From Methylobacteriaceae bacterium (lineage in GTDB: Bacteria > Pseudomonadota > Alphaproteobacteria > Rhizobiales > Beijerinckiaceae): a stretch of 6,710 bases of DNA. The translations under genes and the position numbers were made by a program. The notes under the pieces are model-generated. The model had not been told where the DNA came from. It made no database searches and saw nothing but the letters and a program-made list of their open reading frames with translations. This document shows, one piece after another, positions 5,346 to 6,710 of this stretch. The number at the start of each line of letters is the position of its first letter. Position 1 is the first letter of the stretch. Location of the stretch: assembly GCA_019247255.1 (NCBI GenBank), contig JAFAPJ010000494.1:1-6710 (forward strand), written 5' to 3'.

Positions 5346-5352
5346 CGCCCCC

Positions 5353-5964
5353 ATGAAGCTCTACGTCATCCCGCGCGCGATCAATCCGCGCCGCGTGCTC
5401 TGGTTTCTCGCCGAGAAGGGGATGACGATCGAGACCGTGCCCCTCGACATGGGCAAGCTCGAGCACAAGGAGCCGGCCTATACGGCCATCAACCCGGCTC
5501 AGCGGGCGCCGGCGCTCGTGCTCGACGACGGCGCGGTCATCACGGAGTCGGTCGCGATCTGCCGCTATCTCGAGGAGATCCGGTCCGAGCCGCCGCTCTT
5601 CGGCGAGGGCGCGCTGGAGCGCGCGACGGTCGAGACCTGGAACCGCCGCGCCGAGTTCGAGCTGATGCTCCCGGTCGCCTTCACGTTCCGCCACTCGCAT
5701 CCCTTCATGGCGTCCATGGAGGTGCCGCAGGTGCCCGAATGGGCGGAGGTGAGCCGCAGCAAGGTCGCGCCATTCCTCGAGGTCCTCGACCGCCATCTCG
5801 CAGACCGGACCTATCTCGCGGGTGACCGCTTCACGATCGCGGACATCACGGCGGCCTGCAGCCTCGATTTCATGCGCCTGCCGAAGATTCCTGTCCCGGA
5901 CGGCCTCGACCATCTCCGCCGCTGGCGCGAGGAGGTCGGCCGGCGCCCGGGCGCCTCGGCCTGA
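5353..5964 (+). CDS. Glutathione S-transferase family protein
   Basis: The 203-residue length is normal for a soluble glutathione transferase. The N-terminal thioredoxin-like domain (1-80) begins MKLYVIPRAINPRRVLWFLAEKG. The NPRRV..FLAEKG motif marks a bacterial subgroup. The cis-proline is Pro53 (QRAPALV), and the glutathione gamma-glutamyl contact is Glu65-Ser66 (TESVAICRYLE). The C-terminal all-helical domain carries the folding signature FTIADI with Asp164. The position usually holding the catalytic Ser, Cys or Tyr near the first helix reads RAINP, so the activating residue is not obvious. Expected roles are glutathione conjugation or thiol-dependent reduction in detoxification; the substrate is unknown. 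Its own upstream region of about 118 bases suggests a separate promoter from the thermonuclease-like gene. It is followed after 8 bases by the metallo-hydrolase gene, with which it probably forms an operon. Confidence 0.93.
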   Translation: MKLYVIPRAINPRRVLWFLAEKGMTIETVPLDMGKLEHKEPAYTAINPAQRAPALVLDDGAVITESVAICRYLEEIRSEPPLFGEGALERATVETWNRRAEFELMLPVAFTFRHSHPFMASMEVPQVPEWAEVSRSKVAPFLEVLDRHLADRTYLAGDRFTIADITAACSLDFMRLPKIPVPDGLDHLRRWREEVGRRPGASA

Positions 5965-5972
5965 CGGGCGCG

Positions 5973-6710
5973 ATGAGGCTGACCGTCATCGGCTGCGGCG
6001 ACGCCTTCGGCTCGGGCGGCTGCGCCAACACCTGCTTCTGGATCGAGGCGGAGGGCCTGACCTTCGCACTCGATTTCGGCGCGACCTCGCTCGTCGAGCT
6101 GAAGCGGCGCGGCCTCGACCCGCGGCGGCTCGACGCGATCGTGCTGAGCCACCTGCATGGCGACCATTACGGCGGGCTGCCCTTCCTGATGCTCGACGCG
6201 CAGTTCGATTGCGACCGGCGGCGGCCGCTGACCGTGGTCGGGCCGGTCGGCACGGCCGAGCGGCTGAGGGCCGCCCAGGAGGCCTTCTTCCCCGGGACGG
6301 CCGGGATGGACTGGCATTTCCCCTTCACGGTCGTGGACCTGCCCTGCGACACGCTCCACCAGCACGGGCCGCTCGCGATCGAGACACACGAGGTGTTCCA
6401 TCCCTCCGGCGCGCCGGCGACGGGAGTGCGCATCCGCGCCGGGGGACGGCTCCTCGCCTTCTCGGGCGATTCCTCCTGGGTGGACAACCTGCGCCGGGTC
6501 GCCAAGGGCGCGGATCTCTACATCGCCGAATGCTTCAAGCCCGCCGGCGCGCCCGTCTACCACATGGATTTCGAGACCCTTCAACGAGAACGGGCGAGCC
6601 TCGGGGCCCGGCGGATCATGCTGACCCATATGAGCCCCGCGATGCTCGACCGCACGGACGAGGCCCGCGCCGCGGGCTATCTCGTGGCGCATGACGGCCT
6701 CGTCGTCGAC
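5973..6710 (+). CDS. RNase Z-like metallo-beta-lactamase-fold hydrolase, 3' end cut off
   Basis: The ATG at 5973 opens a frame that runs to the right edge without a stop, giving 246 residues. It begins MRLTVIGCGDAFGSGG, the opening of RNase Z/arylsulfatase-type members of the fold. Metal ligands are easy to place: His60, His62, Asp64 and His65 in SHLHGDHYGGLP, then His143 (EVFHPSGAP), Asp166 (FSGDSS) and His219 (LTHMSP). This is a full two-metal site. Related stand-alone proteins are about 250 residues, so only a few residues are probably missing. The long exosite arm that true tRNA-processing RNase Z enzymes use to hold tRNA is not evident, so a tRNA role is unlikely. It is better called an MBL-fold hydrolase of unknown substrate. 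It follows the glutathione transferase by 8 bases, with only a weak ribosome-binding site, suggesting translational coupling. Confidence 0.92.
   Translation, partial: MRLTVIGCGDAFGSGGCANTCFWIEAEGLTFALDFGATSLVELKRRGLDPRRLDAIVLSHLHGDHYGGLPFLMLDAQFDCDRRRPLTVVGPVGTAERLRAAQEAFFPGTAGMDWHFPFTVVDLPCDTLHQHGPLAIETHEVFHPSGAPATGVRIRAGGRLLAFSGDSSWVDNLRRVAKGADLYIAECFKPAGAPVYHMDFETLQRERASLGARRIMLTHMSPAMLDRTDEARAAGYLVAHDGLVVD

Noticed and set aside
5811..6692. Long open frames on both strands over the metallo-hydrolase region (minus strand 5811-6692, plus strand 5822-6694)
   Set aside because: The frame from 5973 carries all metal-binding motifs of the fold. The two others show no family resemblance.
5973..6710. 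Authentic tRNA 3'-processing RNase Z
   Set aside because: The metal site and N-terminus are RNase Z-like, but I see no flexible exosite arm between the conserved motifs. The length and the pairing with a glutathione transferase also fit a general hydrolase better.

Overview
The window is a very GC-rich (roughly 70% by eye) piece of bacterial chromosome. Gene content points to an alphaproteobacterium, most likely Hyphomicrobiales (Rhizobiales). The clues are a DUF1289 four-cysteine protein, a CobT-type protein with the alphaproteobacterial N-terminus and a PTGDI motif, and a PleC/PdhS-like histidine kinase with a possible TTAACC (CtrA-type) half site upstream. A secreted four-cysteine thermonuclease-fold protein and an 'NPRRV' glutathione transferase fit the same picture. 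Coding density is very high and no gene-free stretch exceeds about 120 bases. I see no rRNA, tRNA, CRISPR array, insertion sequence or phage gene.

Layout, left to right. (1) Bases 1-815, plus strand: the end of a PaaI-type hotdog thioesterase, then a DUF2721 membrane protein one base later. (2) Bases 817-2051, minus strand: a DUF1289 gene followed by a zinc-free NAD(P)H quinone oxidoreductase (PIG3 type). The oxidoreductase ends one base from the stop of the DUF2721 gene. (3) Bases 2052-2159: a divergent control region containing a short dyad. (4) Bases 2160-3077, plus strand: an intact but strongly altered CobT homologue. (5) Bases 3088-4614, minus strand: a six-helix membrane histidine kinase that converges on the CobT-like gene with a 10-base gap. 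(6) Bases 4615-4730: a second divergent control region with two inverted repeats and a TTAACC element. (7) Bases 4731-5234: a membrane-anchored thermonuclease-family protein. (8) Bases 5353-6710, plus strand: a glutathione S-transferase and an RNase Z-like metallo-beta-lactamase-fold hydrolase, 8 bases apart. The hydrolase runs off the window and has no visible stop.

Most genes are ordinary housekeeping or stress-type genes. The main anomaly is the CobT homologue. Normal CobT transfers phosphoribose from nicotinate mononucleotide to the lower-ligand base of vitamin B12. In this copy the scaffold segments are well kept (for example the LALDLPTGDI and ATMAFGMEA stretches). The segments that form the active site in ordinary CobT, including both key glutamates, have been replaced, and the usual C-terminal tail is absent. 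The reading frame is nevertheless open throughout. This suggests a retained pseudoenzyme or an enzyme with a changed reaction rather than a decaying gene. The other point of interest is the orphan histidine kinase, which has a PleC/PdhS-like dimerisation domain but an unfamiliar six-helix sensor region and no adjacent response regulator.
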